Positions 42,379-50,753 of a DNA stretch of 64,000 bases are shown here, piece by piece; positions within the stretch are counted from its first letter, which is position 1; each line of letters opens with the position of its first letter. Under the pieces are notes generated by a model. The model was not told the DNA's origin and made no database searches. It worked only from the letters and a program-made list of their open reading frames with translations. The DNA lies in contig NZ_LT703001.1 of NCBI RefSeq assembly GCF_900149705.1, forward strand, positions 3,342,001 through 3,406,000. The letters run 5' to 3'. The position numbers and the translations under genes are program-made. The stretch comes from Sphingorhabdus sp. Alg231-15 (GTDB taxonomy: Bacteria; Pseudomonadota; Alphaproteobacteria; Sphingomonadales; Sphingomonadaceae).

Positions 42379-43299
42379 ATGTTAGTGTTGATCGCAAGGC
42401 GGTTGATGACAGCGATTCCGACGCTGCTTGCGATCATTTTGGCTTCGTTTTTTTTGATGCGATTGGCCCCGGGCGGGCCATTTGATGGTGAGCGTCCATT
42501 ACCCCCGGAGACACAGGCTGCGTTGCAGGCCGCTTATGGGCTGGATAAGCCGCTTTGGGAGCAAGCATGGCTCTATGTTTCGCGACTGGTGCAAGGCGAT
42601 TTCGGACCGTCGCTAGTCTATCGGGATTTTTCGGTTTCGGAACTTGTGGCGCAGGGCCTGCCGATATCATTAACCCTCGGGGGACTTGCAATCATACTCG
42701 CCCTGCTGATGGGGGTTTCTGGTGGCTTGTTCGCGGCGGCACGCGCCGGAAAAGCGGCCGACAAAACAATTATGACGCTCGCTACCATTGCCACGGCGTT
42801 GCCGACTTTTGTCACCGGTCCTGCACTTGCCCTGTGCTTTGGGCTTTGGTGGGGCCTGTTGCCGGTGTCGGGAACAGGCGAGGGTTGGTCATGGTTGATC
42901 ATGCCGGTTGTCGCGTTAGCATTACCTGTGTCAGGGGCCGTAGCCAAGTTAACCCGTGCCGGTCTAGCAACCGTGCTCAAACAGGATCATATTCGTACAG
43001 CGCGCGCGCGCGGTCTGTCTGAATCGAAAATCATGTTCAAACACGGATTGCGGCCCGCTCTTGTTCCGGTGGCTAGCTATTTGGGACCTGCTGCAGCTGG
43101 TCTACTCACCGGTGCAGTAGTTGTGGAAACGGTTTTTGGACTGCCCGGCCTCGGACGCTATTTTGTTCAAGGCGCGTTGAACCGTGACTATCCATTGGTG
43201 CTCGGGGTAGTTACGCTCTACGCGGCGCTGATCATCCTGTTCAACCTGTTTGCCGACCTGATTTACGGCTGGCTAGACCCTCGGATGCGTGACGAATGA
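42379..43299 (+). CDS. Dipeptide/oligopeptide-type ABC transporter permease (DppB-like)
   Basis: This is a 306-residue inner-membrane permease with about six helices. It begins LIARRLMTAIPTLLAIILAS, the conserved DppB/OppB opening, and carries LRLAPGGPFD and the EAA-type loop TARARGLSESKIMFKHGLR. The C-terminus FNLFADLIYGWLDPRMR is typical. It overlaps the second permease by 4 bp. The first permease of a peptide or nickel transporter; substrate class not determinable. No solute-binding protein gene is nearby. Confidence 0.9.
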   Translation: MLVLIARRLMTAIPTLLAIILASFFLMRLAPGGPFDGERPLPPETQAALQAAYGLDKPLWEQAWLYVSRLVQGDFGPSLVYRDFSVSELVAQGLPISLTLGGLAIILALLMGVSGGLFAAARAGKAADKTIMTLATIATALPTFVTGPALALCFGLWWGLLPVSGTGEGWSWLIMPVVALALPVSGAVAKLTRAGLATVLKQDHIRTARARGLSESKIMFKHGLRPALVPVASYLGPAAAGLLTGAVVVETVFGLPGLGRYFVQGALNRDYPLVLGVVTLYAALIILFNLFADLIYGWLDPRMRDE

Positions 43300-44096
43300 G
43301 GGCGCTGTTTAACCGCAAACACTGGCCGCTTTGGGTGATCTTGGCGCTCGTGGCGTTGGCGTTGATCCTGCCAGCGATCCTGCCATGGACATATGATCAG
43401 ATTGATTGGGATGCCGTGCGTGCTCCGGCCTTCAGCGGATCGCATGTTTTTGGAACGGATGAAATTGGCCGCGATCGTCTCGCACGTTTGGCTGCGGGGA
43501 CTCGTGTCACTTTGATGGTTGCCATCGCCGCGGCCATGGTTTCCTTAGTTGTCGGCATTGCCTGGGGCGCGACTGCAGGCTGGATGGGCGGCAAAGTTGA
43601 TGAAGCTATGATGCGGTTTGTCGACGCTCTCTATGCGCTGCCTTTCATGTTCATTGTAATTTTGCTGATGGTGATATTCGGACGTTCGATACTGCTGGTT
43701 TTTGTGGGTATCGGATTGGTTGAATGGCTTACAATGGCGCGGGTTGTACGGGGACAGGTCATGGCCCTTAAACAAAGACCCTTTATATTGGCCGCTGAAG
43801 CTGCAGGTACTCCGCCGATTAACAACATCCTGAAGCACATTCTGCCCAATATCGCCGGTGTTGCGCTCGCTTATCTCATGCTGACCGTGCCGCAAGTAGT
43901 GATGATCGAGAGCTTCCTCTCGTTCCTCGGCCTTGGTGTTCAGGAACCGCTGACGTCGCTTGGAATATTGGTCAAGGAAGGCGCAGACGATATGGATATG
44001 ACGCCGCTAGGACTGTTGTTGCCTGGCGGTCTTCTTGTGTTACTGCTGGTTTGCCTGACAATAGAGGGCGAGCGCCTGCGAGATGTCTACTCATGA
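43296..44096 (+). CDS. Dipeptide/oligopeptide-type ABC transporter permease (DppC-like)
   Basis: This is a 266-residue permease with about five to six helices. Family blocks are HVFGTDEIGRDRLARLAAGT near the N-terminus and the EAA loop ILAAEAAGTPPINNILKHIL with LPNIAGVALAY. The C-terminal half shows MIESFLSFLGLGVQEPLTSLG. It forms the heterodimeric channel with the preceding gene and overlaps the ATPase gene by 4 bp. It is somewhat shorter at the N-terminus than many DppC proteins. Confidence 0.9.
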   Translation: MRALFNRKHWPLWVILALVALALILPAILPWTYDQIDWDAVRAPAFSGSHVFGTDEIGRDRLARLAAGTRVTLMVAIAAAMVSLVVGIAWGATAGWMGGKVDEAMMRFVDALYALPFMFIVILLMVIFGRSILLVFVGIGLVEWLTMARVVRGQVMALKQRPFILAAEAAGTPPINNILKHILPNIAGVALAYLMLTVPQVVMIESFLSFLGLGVQEPLTSLGILVKEGADDMDMTPLGLLLPGGLLVLLLVCLTIEGERLRDVYS

Positions 44097-45640
44097 GCGT
44101 TTATGAGATACGCGATATGGCCATTGAAATTGATGGCAAACGGCTGGTCGAAGATGTCAATATCACGGTCGAGGCAGGTAAATGTACGGCGATAATCGGC
44201 GCATCCGGATCAGGTAAAAGCCTGACTTGTCTAACACCTTTCGGTCTGACGCCAGGCACTGCTTCGGGATCGATCAAGCTTGACGGGATTGAGTTGACCT
44301 CTGCCAATGCTCGCGAGATGCATCTGGCGCGCAGTCGAAACACGGGGTTTGTCTTTCAACAACCATTGACAGCACTAACGCCCCATTTGACCATAGGGAA
44401 ACAGCTTCAGGAAGCCGCATCGCAAGCTGGTCCGCAGCGGCTATCGCGGCATGAGTTGGCGCAGATGTTAGCGCGGGTTGGTCTTTCGCGTGCTGATGAA
44501 AGGCTCGATCAATTTCCACATCGGCTGTCGGGCGGAGAGCGTCAGCGTGTCATGATTGCCGCCGCTGTTGCGCATCAACCGAAACTGCTGATCGCGGATG
44601 AACCGACTAGCGCTTTAGACGCTAGTTTGCGCGCAGAAATCATGGAGTTGCTAGATGAGTTGCGCGTTGAGCATGGCTTGGCAACACTGTTGGTCAGCCA
44701 TGATATCGCCTCCGTCGAGAGTCATTCGGACGATCTGATTGTAATGGATAAAGGCAAGGTGGTTGAGAGCGGTCCCACGGTCGACATTATCACCAACCCA
44801 CAGCGGGACTATACGAAGCGCCTTATTGCCGCCACACCGAGTCTTGCAGAGCCCGCACCACATCTGCCAGTTGTCGGGGAGATATTGCTCCAAGCCGAAG
44901 GTGCGACGGTTTTGTTTCCTCGCCCAGGCTGGCGGCGGGGTAAAATAGAGGCGGTTGCAGATGCCAGTCTATCCGTAAGGGAAAGCGAGGCAGTTGCGAT
45001 TGTTGGTGGATCGGGTTCAGGTAAATCGACCTTGGGGAGAGCGGTGGTGGGTATTGGCCCTCTGACGTTCGGCACAATCAAATGGCAACAGGGCCTCTTG
45101 CCAGAGCGCCGTGAGCGCAGCCTTGCCATGCGAAAATTGATCCAACCCGTATTCCAAGACCCGGTGGCCAGTCTCAATCCACGATGGAAGGTGGGTGATA
45201 TTGTATTGGAACCTCTCAGAAATTTGAGTCCTGAATTATCCGGCCCAGAACGTAACGACAAGTTAGCGCAAGCATTAAATGATGTGGGGCTTGGCCCAGA
45301 GTATATAGACCGGGTTTCAACCAGCCTTTCGGGAGGCCAGGCACAACGTGTCGCCATCGCTCGGGCTATAATCGCAGGCCCAAAAATGTTGGTGCTCGAC
45401 GAAGCGACGTCGGCTTTGGACCCGTTAGTAGGAGGCGCAATCCTGCAGCTACTGTCAGAATTGCAGCGAGCACACGGGCTCAGCATTATCTTCATCACGC
45501 ATGACATCGCATCGGCCCGTCGGCTTTGCCATCGGATTGTTGTTCTGGATGCGGGCCATGTTGTTGAGATGGGGGATATGGCTGAGGTCGTTGAAAGTCC
45601 GAAGGCCAGAGTCACTAAGCTACTGATTGAGGCAAGCTGA
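44093..45640 (+). CDS. Fused dual-domain peptide-type ABC transporter ATPase
   Basis: This is a 515-residue protein with two complete ABC domains, equivalent to DppD and DppF fused. Domain 1 has Walker A GASGSGKS, signature LSGGERQR and Walker B LLIADEPTSALD. Domain 2 has GGSGSGKS, LSGGQAQR and MLVLDEATSALD. YejF-type fusions are known. The start at ATG 44093 overlaps the permease stop (ATGA); the frame is open to 44051 but that part is inside the permease. Last gene of the run, followed by a terminator. Confidence 0.92.
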   Translation: MSVYEIRDMAIEIDGKRLVEDVNITVEAGKCTAIIGASGSGKSLTCLTPFGLTPGTASGSIKLDGIELTSANAREMHLARSRNTGFVFQQPLTALTPHLTIGKQLQEAASQAGPQRLSRHELAQMLARVGLSRADERLDQFPHRLSGGERQRVMIAAAVAHQPKLLIADEPTSALDASLRAEIMELLDELRVEHGLATLLVSHDIASVESHSDDLIVMDKGKVVESGPTVDIITNPQRDYTKRLIAATPSLAEPAPHLPVVGEILLQAEGATVLFPRPGWRRGKIEAVADASLSVRESEAVAIVGGSGSGKSTLGRAVVGIGPLTFGTIKWQQGLLPERRERSLAMRKLIQPVFQDPVASLNPRWKVGDIVLEPLRNLSPELSGPERNDKLAQALNDVGLGPEYIDRVSTSLSGGQAQRVAIARAIIAGPKMLVLDEATSALDPLVGGAILQLLSELQRAHGLSIIFITHDIASARRLCHRIVVLDAGHVVEMGDMAEVVESPKARVTKLLIEAS

Positions 45641-45651
45641 CATAAGGCCAA

Positions 45652-45683
45652 AAAAGGCCGCTCTGCCCCCAGAACGGCCTTTT
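45652..45683. terminator. Terminator between the ABC ATPase and the porin gene, probably bidirectional
   Basis: AAAAGGCCG pairs with CGGCCTTTT, and TCTG with CAGA inside it across a single C-A mismatch, with a CCCC loop. A-rich and T-rich flanks allow termination from both converging genes. Confidence 0.8.
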
Positions 45684-45725
45684 CCGTGTGACGAACCTAA
45701 ATTGTGAATTCAGACCCAATCGGGT

Positions 45726-46502
45726 TTAGAAAGATACGCCCAACGTGAACACAACAGCACTGTCCGTGAAACTATTGACTGATGGCGCATCGGTATCGGT
45801 ATAGGCAACGCTCGCAGTCAGGTTTTTGGTAATGGCCCAGTCGGCACCAAGGGTCCAATCGATGTAGTTATCATCACCAAACACACCAACGGGGTTGCCC
45901 AGTGAACCATCATTGATACCAATATTCGCATTGAGCGAGATGGGCGTGTTCGGAATGCCGCCGGAAACGCCGGTGTAGATATAAACATTGTCGCTGTCAC
46001 CCAGGCTGGCTTGAGACCATGCGTATGCGATACCGGTGGTGAGTTCTACAGGTCCAACTGTTGTTGAGACCGAAGCATAGGGTTCAAAATAGTCGCTGGG
46101 TCCTGCGGCTCCGCCTTCACCATTGGGGTAGACATAATAGAGCAGGCCAACATCAAGAGTGAGGCCATCGGTGACGTCTCCGGACCAACCACCATAGAGG
46201 TCAAGCTCGGTGTGACCGAATGTCGGGCTGTCTTCGATAGAAGAGGCCCAGGTCCCGATGTAAAAACCGCTTTCATGGGTGACATCAATGCCGCCTTGAA
46301 CTGCGATATCGCCGTCCGAGAAGGACAAGCCACGGAATCGATAATCTGATGTGATGGCGGCATTGCCGGAAACTGTAATTCCGCTGCCTTCCACTTCTTG
46401 AGCGAGGGCGGGAGCTGCCGTTGTAGCCAGCAGAATAGCTGAAAGACCGATAATCCCCGATTTGGCTTTATAGCCGAGAGTAGTTTTTGTGGACGTGCGC
46501 AT
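45726..46502 (-). CDS. TorF-family putative outer-membrane porin
   Basis: This is a 258-residue beta-barrel protein of the TIGR02001/Gcw-chp family. The signal peptide is residues 1-33 or so (cleavage after PALAQ). It has SGNAAITSDYRFRGLSFSDG, which opens the family, alternating strands (SGFYIGTWASSIEDSPTFGH), and ends VVFTLGVSF with terminal Phe. ATG 46502 has AAAGGGA upstream; the frame continues to 46640 but without a start signal. Role is transport across the outer membrane; substrate unknown. Confidence 0.88.
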   Translation of the reverse strand: MRTSTKTTLGYKAKSGIIGLSAILLATTAAPALAQEVEGSGITVSGNAAITSDYRFRGLSFSDGDIAVQGGIDVTHESGFYIGTWASSIEDSPTFGHTELDLYGGWSGDVTDGLTLDVGLLYYVYPNGEGGAAGPSDYFEPYASVSTTVGPVELTTGIAYAWSQASLGDSDNVYIYTGVSGGIPNTPISLNANIGINDGSLGNPVGVFGDDNYIDWTLGADWAITKNLTASVAYTDTDAPSVNSFTDSAVVFTLGVSF

Positions 46503-46676
46503 GAAAATCCCTTTCTGGTTGATGCGTATCGCCCCTCCTGGAATTTGTCCTGGTTGTCTTTTTATTGCGCCAGCAAAGCCAACGGCAGACAATCTCAAAA
46601 CATGCAGGAAAAAACTGCAACATATTGCTGCGCTGCACAACAGAAAAATGTCAGTAAGGATGACATATTTTGATAG

Positions 46677-46694
46677 TGTGGCAATCTAGCCACA
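46677..46694. promoter_or_regulatory. Inverted repeat in the porin / 122-residue gene divergent region
   Basis: TGTGGC-AATCTA-GCCACA is a perfect 6-bp inverted repeat in the 259-bp divergent gap 46503-46761, 68 nt before the downstream gene. A weaker pair, TGCAG and CTGCA, lies at 46603-46619. These could be operator sites; nothing else is seen in the gap. Confidence 0.3.
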
Positions 46695-46761
46695 TGTGTT
46701 TTGCTTGCAGCACTAAGGCGTGTTTAGAGCTTGTTAACTATGACTATATATCGGTTGCAAC

Positions 46762-47130
46762 ATGTCAGAATTGGATTCCATTGAACAAGCAAATGGCGGG
46801 GGTAATCCCTTTGCTGAGAGTTTTGCCCGCCTGAAAGCCGTCGAGTCGGTCGCTGGGCTTGTGGCCAATATGGCTGGATCGACAGAGGCAGGTGCTTTTG
46901 TTTTGAATGAAGTTGCAGCCATGGAATCGGCCTATCAAAACAGCCTTCCGATGACCCGAAAGCGCTTTGATCGTGGATGTGATGACTTAGCGATCATGGC
47001 GCAATCAGGCGCTAAGGCACTACTGCAGCTCAATTCTGCCGGAAGAAGTCGTGTCGATATCGCTGCCCAACGGTTAATGCGCGAAATTCAAATGTCCGGT
47101 CGCCAGACTTTGGATTTGCTGCAGAAATAA
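46762..47130 (+). CDS. Helical hypothetical protein, phasin-like in appearance
   Basis: This is a 122-residue, mostly alpha-helical cytosolic protein with no signal or membrane segment. It has Ala-rich amphipathic helices (ESFARLKAVESVAGLVANMA; SGAKALLQLNSAGRSRVDIA), reminiscent of phasins in composition. I cannot assign a family. No clear ribosome site precedes the ATG. It is alone, converging on mscS with a 5-bp gap. Confidence 0.6.
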   Translation: MSELDSIEQANGGGNPFAESFARLKAVESVAGLVANMAGSTEAGAFVLNEVAAMESAYQNSLPMTRKRFDRGCDDLAIMAQSGAKALLQLNSAGRSRVDIAAQRLMREIQMSGRQTLDLLQK

Positions 47131-47135
47131 AGCCG

Positions 47136-48431
47136 CTATTCGCTGGAAAGTTCGACCGTTCCATTCTCTGGCAGTGATTTAATATGGACATCCCGCTGTG
47201 GGAACGGAATTTCGACGCCATGTTCCTTGAACAGATCCCAGACGCGTTTCAGAACCGCTGCTTTGAAATTGCCCACACCTGATTGCGGGTCGTTGATCCA
47301 GCAACGGATTTCAAAATTTACACTATTGTCGCCAAACTCCAGCATCCATACCACTGGCTTGGGATGATTGAGCACTCGAGGAACATCGACGCAGGCCTGC
47401 TTCATCAACTCAATAACCTGATCCATATCGCTATTATAGGAAACTCCAACGGGAATGCTGATCCGGACATTTTTGTTCGAATAGGACCAGTTTTCCACTT
47501 CCTGTGTCATCAGATTTTCGTTTGGAATCAAGTGCTCCTTGCCCTCACGAGTAAGAACCGAAACAGCTCGGACGCCGATCTTGTTAACCCAGCCAAAACT
47601 GTCGCCGACCGCGATGACATCACCCGGTTTGATCGAACGATCCATCAGCAGGATGATACCTGCAATAAGATTACCGATCGTTTTCTGCATCCCGAAACCG
47701 ATGGCGAGACCAAACGCACCGGAGAAGACCGCTAGAGCTGTCAGGTCGATACCCAGGACATCAAGGCCGAGCATGAACGCCGCAGCCAAGATGGCGACGG
47801 TGGCTAGCTTTTGCCCGAGAACCTTTTGTGCGCCGTCGAGATCGCTATTACCGATGACATGAGTGACGAGCTTCATCAAAACCCGCGCAACGGCAAGGAG
47901 AATGACCGCTGTCATGATGGTTGTGACCACGGCAAGAAGCGAAATCCGGTTGGTGCCGACATCAATACCGACGCGCTCCAACGCTATGGTGATCCGATCA
48001 ATATTGCCGACAAGGCCAAGCGCTGCCGATATGAATACCGTAAGCCCCATGGTTGTACCGAGCCAGTCCGGCATACGAACTCCGCGGATCAGATCATTGG
48101 TGAACAACCCCATGGTGATCGCAATGGTCAATGCAAAGATAACTTGCGGGATCAGCTGCCATTGCCAGATCGCTAGGAAAAACCCACAGAGTATGAAGGT
48201 TGTAGCCCGACGGGTCATATCGCGAATGCGCCGTCCGGCCAGTTCACTCTCATAGCCCGCCCTGGTTTCCCAGACGTTCCGTAATTTGGGTCCAATATAT
48301 CGGCTAAGCAACCAGCCTGCAAAAAGTGCAATCGCAACTAAGCCAGCAGCAACAGCGCCTTCGATAAATTGCAAATTACGCGAGGTGTCGGGTGCCAGAG
48401 ATTCAAGATAGCCGAAAATTTGTTCCATCAT
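47136..48431 (-). CDS. Mechanosensitive ion channel of the MscS family
   Basis: This is a 431-residue inner-membrane channel releasing solutes on hypo-osmotic shock. Several helices lie in the first 250 residues. The pore helix and beta domain follow (FSGAFGLAIGFGMQKTIGNL; DRSIKPGDVIAVGDSFGWV), then the C-terminal alpha/beta domain (EFGDNSVNFEIRCWINDPQS) ending with PFPQRDVHI. It is last in the sseA-metC-mscS run; its start overlaps the metC stop. Confidence 0.92.
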   Translation of the reverse strand: MMEQIFGYLESLAPDTSRNLQFIEGAVAAGLVAIALFAGWLLSRYIGPKLRNVWETRAGYESELAGRRIRDMTRRATTFILCGFFLAIWQWQLIPQVIFALTIAITMGLFTNDLIRGVRMPDWLGTTMGLTVFISAALGLVGNIDRITIALERVGIDVGTNRISLLAVVTTIMTAVILLAVARVLMKLVTHVIGNSDLDGAQKVLGQKLATVAILAAAFMLGLDVLGIDLTALAVFSGAFGLAIGFGMQKTIGNLIAGIILLMDRSIKPGDVIAVGDSFGWVNKIGVRAVSVLTREGKEHLIPNENLMTQEVENWSYSNKNVRISIPVGVSYNSDMDQVIELMKQACVDVPRVLNHPKPVVWMLEFGDNSVNFEIRCWINDPQSGVGNFKAAVLKRVWDLFKEHGVEIPFPQRDVHIKSLPENGTVELSSE

Positions 48432-49627
48432 AACAGGACATTGTTATAGTGTTCAAAGGCTTTGGCAAGATCAGCGATCAAGTCATCTGGATCTTCAAGA
48501 CCGATATTCAGCCTTACCAACGCCCCTTTCATCGTCCAGTCGGTCGCGGTGCGGTATTTTCCCGGATCCACCGGGAGTGCCAGACTTTCAAAGCCGCCCC
48601 AGCTATAACCGATCCCAAAGAAGGTAAGTGCATCAATGAACACCGCGCGGGATTGTTCATCACCATTTGAAAGCACAAATGAAAAAAGGCCAGACGATCC
48701 GTCGAAATCGCGTTTCCAAATTTCATGCCCCGGACAGTCCGGTAAGGCAGGATGCAGCACTTTGCCAACTTCCGGACGCTCTTTTAACCAATGCGCAATC
48801 GCAAGAGCCGATTGTTCGTGTTGTTTTAACCTGACCTCCAGGGTTCGCAGCCCGCGCGCGGCCAGATATGCGTCATCGGGTGAAACAACCTGACCCAGTT
48901 GCTGCGCAGTGCGCCGGAGTCGGGTCCAATATTTTTCATGCGTCGTTGCTGCGCCCATCATCACATCACTATGTCCGACGATATATTTTGTCGCGGCGAC
49001 AATGCTAATGTCGACACCGTGTGTGATTGCAGGAAAATATCGTGACGTTGCCCATGTATTGTCGAGCAACGACACAATTCCGGCATCTTTGGATGCTTTG
49101 CATATTGCCGGAACATCTTGCACTTCAAACGTTAGACTGCCGGGGCTTTCAAGCAAAATTGCCTTTGTCTTATCAGAGAAGAGTGTTGCAACATCCGCAC
49201 CTATCTGAGGATCATAATAGCGTGCGGTAACGCCCATGCGTTTCAGAAAAGCGTCTGCATAGCTACGGCTTGGATCATAACTGCTGTCCGTAAGCAGCAC
49301 TTCATCGCCGGGTTTGAGCACGGCTAGCAAGGCGCAGGCAATGGCGGCGACGCCGGAAGGGTAGAGCATCGTACCGGCTGCACCCGGTTCCATCTCTGTC
49401 AGCGCTTCGGCCAAAGACCATTGGGTTGGCGATCCGCGCCTGCCATAAAAAAACTGGCCGTCTTGGTTTGCAGACGAACCTGATCTTAAGTCCGCAACAC
49501 TTTCATAGAGATGTGTACTGGCACGCCAAACCGGCGGGTTGACAACCGCTCCTGTCCATTCGCTACGCCGACCGCTAGTAACCGCCTTCGTTGCCGGTTT
49601 GTGTGATTTTTGCGGGCTATCGGTCAC
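48428..49627 (-). CDS. metC: Cystathionine beta-lyase
   Basis: This is a 399-residue PLP enzyme of the Cys/Met metabolism family. It cleaves cystathionine to homocysteine in methionine synthesis. The PLP lysine is Lys214 (AATKYIVGHSD), with LLDNTWATSRYF (Asp189) and YGRRGSPTQWSLAEAL as MetC-type blocks; the Trp after the Asn-Thr pair fits beta-lyases. Other members such as gamma-lyases share this fold, so the exact reaction is probable, not certain. It lies 25 nt after sseA. Confidence 0.88.
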   Translation of the reverse strand: MTDSPQKSHKPATKAVTSGRRSEWTGAVVNPPVWRASTHLYESVADLRSGSSANQDGQFFYGRRGSPTQWSLAEALTEMEPGAAGTMLYPSGVAAIACALLAVLKPGDEVLLTDSSYDPSRSYADAFLKRMGVTARYYDPQIGADVATLFSDKTKAILLESPGSLTFEVQDVPAICKASKDAGIVSLLDNTWATSRYFPAITHGVDISIVAATKYIVGHSDVMMGAATTHEKYWTRLRRTAQQLGQVVSPDDAYLAARGLRTLEVRLKQHEQSALAIAHWLKERPEVGKVLHPALPDCPGHEIWKRDFDGSSGLFSFVLSNGDEQSRAVFIDALTFFGIGYSWGGFESLALPVDPGKYRTATDWTMKGALVRLNIGLEDPDDLIADLAKAFEHYNNVLL

Positions 49628-49652
49628 TCATTGTTCCAATAGCTTGCGACGA

Positions 49653-50489
49653 TCAGGCGGTTGCTTTGGGCGTATCCGCGTCTGCACCCCATTCGGACCA
49701 ACTGCCGTCATAAAGTGCGACCTTCTCGCCACCTGCTACGGCCGCTGCAAATGAAAGCACCGCAGCGGTCATGCCGGACCCACAGGTTGTTACAACGGGT
49801 TTGCCAAGATCAACACCGGCACCGTCAAATAAAGCTTTCATCTCATCGGCGCTTTTCCAAGTGCCATCGGCATTGAAAAACTCACTGTGAGGAATGTTGA
49901 CAGAACCTGGGATGCTACCCGAAACAATATCGGGGCGAGGATCTTCTTCGGCACCAGAGAAACGTCCGGCAGGCCGTGCATCTACAACTTGTTCTTCTTT
50001 ACTATGCAGATTGGCGAGCATGTCCGCTTTTGTGCGTACATCCTTGTCATCTTTCCAAACCGTGAAATGGCGATGGCGAAGCGCTTCTTTACCGGTTTCA
50101 AGCGAACGGCCCTCGGCTTTCCACTTTGCGATGCCACCATCCAATATCGCGACTTCGTGCGCGCCAAAAATGGTCAGCATCCACCATGCTCGGGCGGCAC
50201 TCTTAAGGGGACTATCGTCATAAAGAACAATACGGCTGCCATCACCAAGTCCAAGGGACTGCATGCGGCTGGCAAATTTCTCCGGTGGCGGTAGCATATT
50301 TTCTATCGGATTACCGGTATCTGTCAGCTCGCCCAGATCCATGAAGACTGCTCCCGGAATATGGCCTGCTTCATATTCTGCTGCAGGATCACGTCCGGCG
50401 TCGGGCATGAATTTGGTCGCATCAACGATACGCAAATCTGATGCACCCAGTTCGTTTGCAAGCCAGTCGGTGGTTACCAGCAGTTCCAT
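49653..50489 (-). CDS. sseA: 3-mercaptopyruvate sulfurtransferase
   Basis: This is a 278-residue tandem-rhodanese enzyme. The first domain (VTTDWLANELGASDLRIVDA) is inactive, and the second carries catalytic Cys236 in CGSGMT. That loop, with Ser and Gly where thiosulfate rhodaneses have basic residues, points to mercaptopyruvate as donor. ATG 50489 has AAGGAG at 8 nt; a start six codons earlier is less likely. It leads a run with metC and mscS, consistent with sulfur metabolism. Confidence 0.9.
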   Translation of the reverse strand: MELLVTTDWLANELGASDLRIVDATKFMPDAGRDPAAEYEAGHIPGAVFMDLGELTDTGNPIENMLPPPEKFASRMQSLGLGDGSRIVLYDDSPLKSAARAWWMLTIFGAHEVAILDGGIAKWKAEGRSLETGKEALRHRHFTVWKDDKDVRTKADMLANLHSKEEQVVDARPAGRFSGAEEDPRPDIVSGSIPGSVNIPHSEFFNADGTWKSADEMKALFDGAGVDLGKPVVTTCGSGMTAAVLSFAAAVAGGEKVALYDGSWSEWGADADTPKATA

Positions 50490-50554
50490 TTTATGCTCCT
50501 TGTGCACCGCCGTTTTGACACGGCCTAATTCCTCAATATGTAGCGATTCGATTA

Positions 50555-50698
50555 TCAGCCGTCGAGGCTATAACGCATTGCGGAAGGAATCCACCGCTTA
50601 TGTGGTTTTTGAGCAAATGATTGAATTATAAGCGTTCCAAAAATGTCATGGCGCTGTCTCTCATGTCCCTCAGTTGGTGTGAATCCAACCACTGCCAT
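50555..50698 (-). CDS. Possible 47-residue basic peptide
   Basis: An ATG-started frame between the Pro-rich membrane protein gene and sseA encodes a peptide beginning MAVVGFTPTEGHERQRHD and ending HKRWIPSAMRYSLDG. GGGG lies 5 nt before the ATG. It is basic and has protein-like composition, but no family is recognised. The rest of the 264-bp gap 50490-50753 shows nothing definite. Confidence 0.25.
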   Translation of the reverse strand: MAVVGFTPTEGHERQRHDIFGTLIIQSFAQKPHKRWIPSAMRYSLDG

Positions 50699-50753
50699 AA
50701 GGCCCCAGATCTAAAAATGTTCGCGCTTTGGGGGGCTGTGCTTTGTTGTATTA

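Noticed and set aside
50641-50700. Riboswitch resembling the cobalamin box upstream of sseA
   Set aside because: A few bases (CCAACCACTGCC) recall the motif, but they lie on the strand opposite to sseA and no supporting helices are present.
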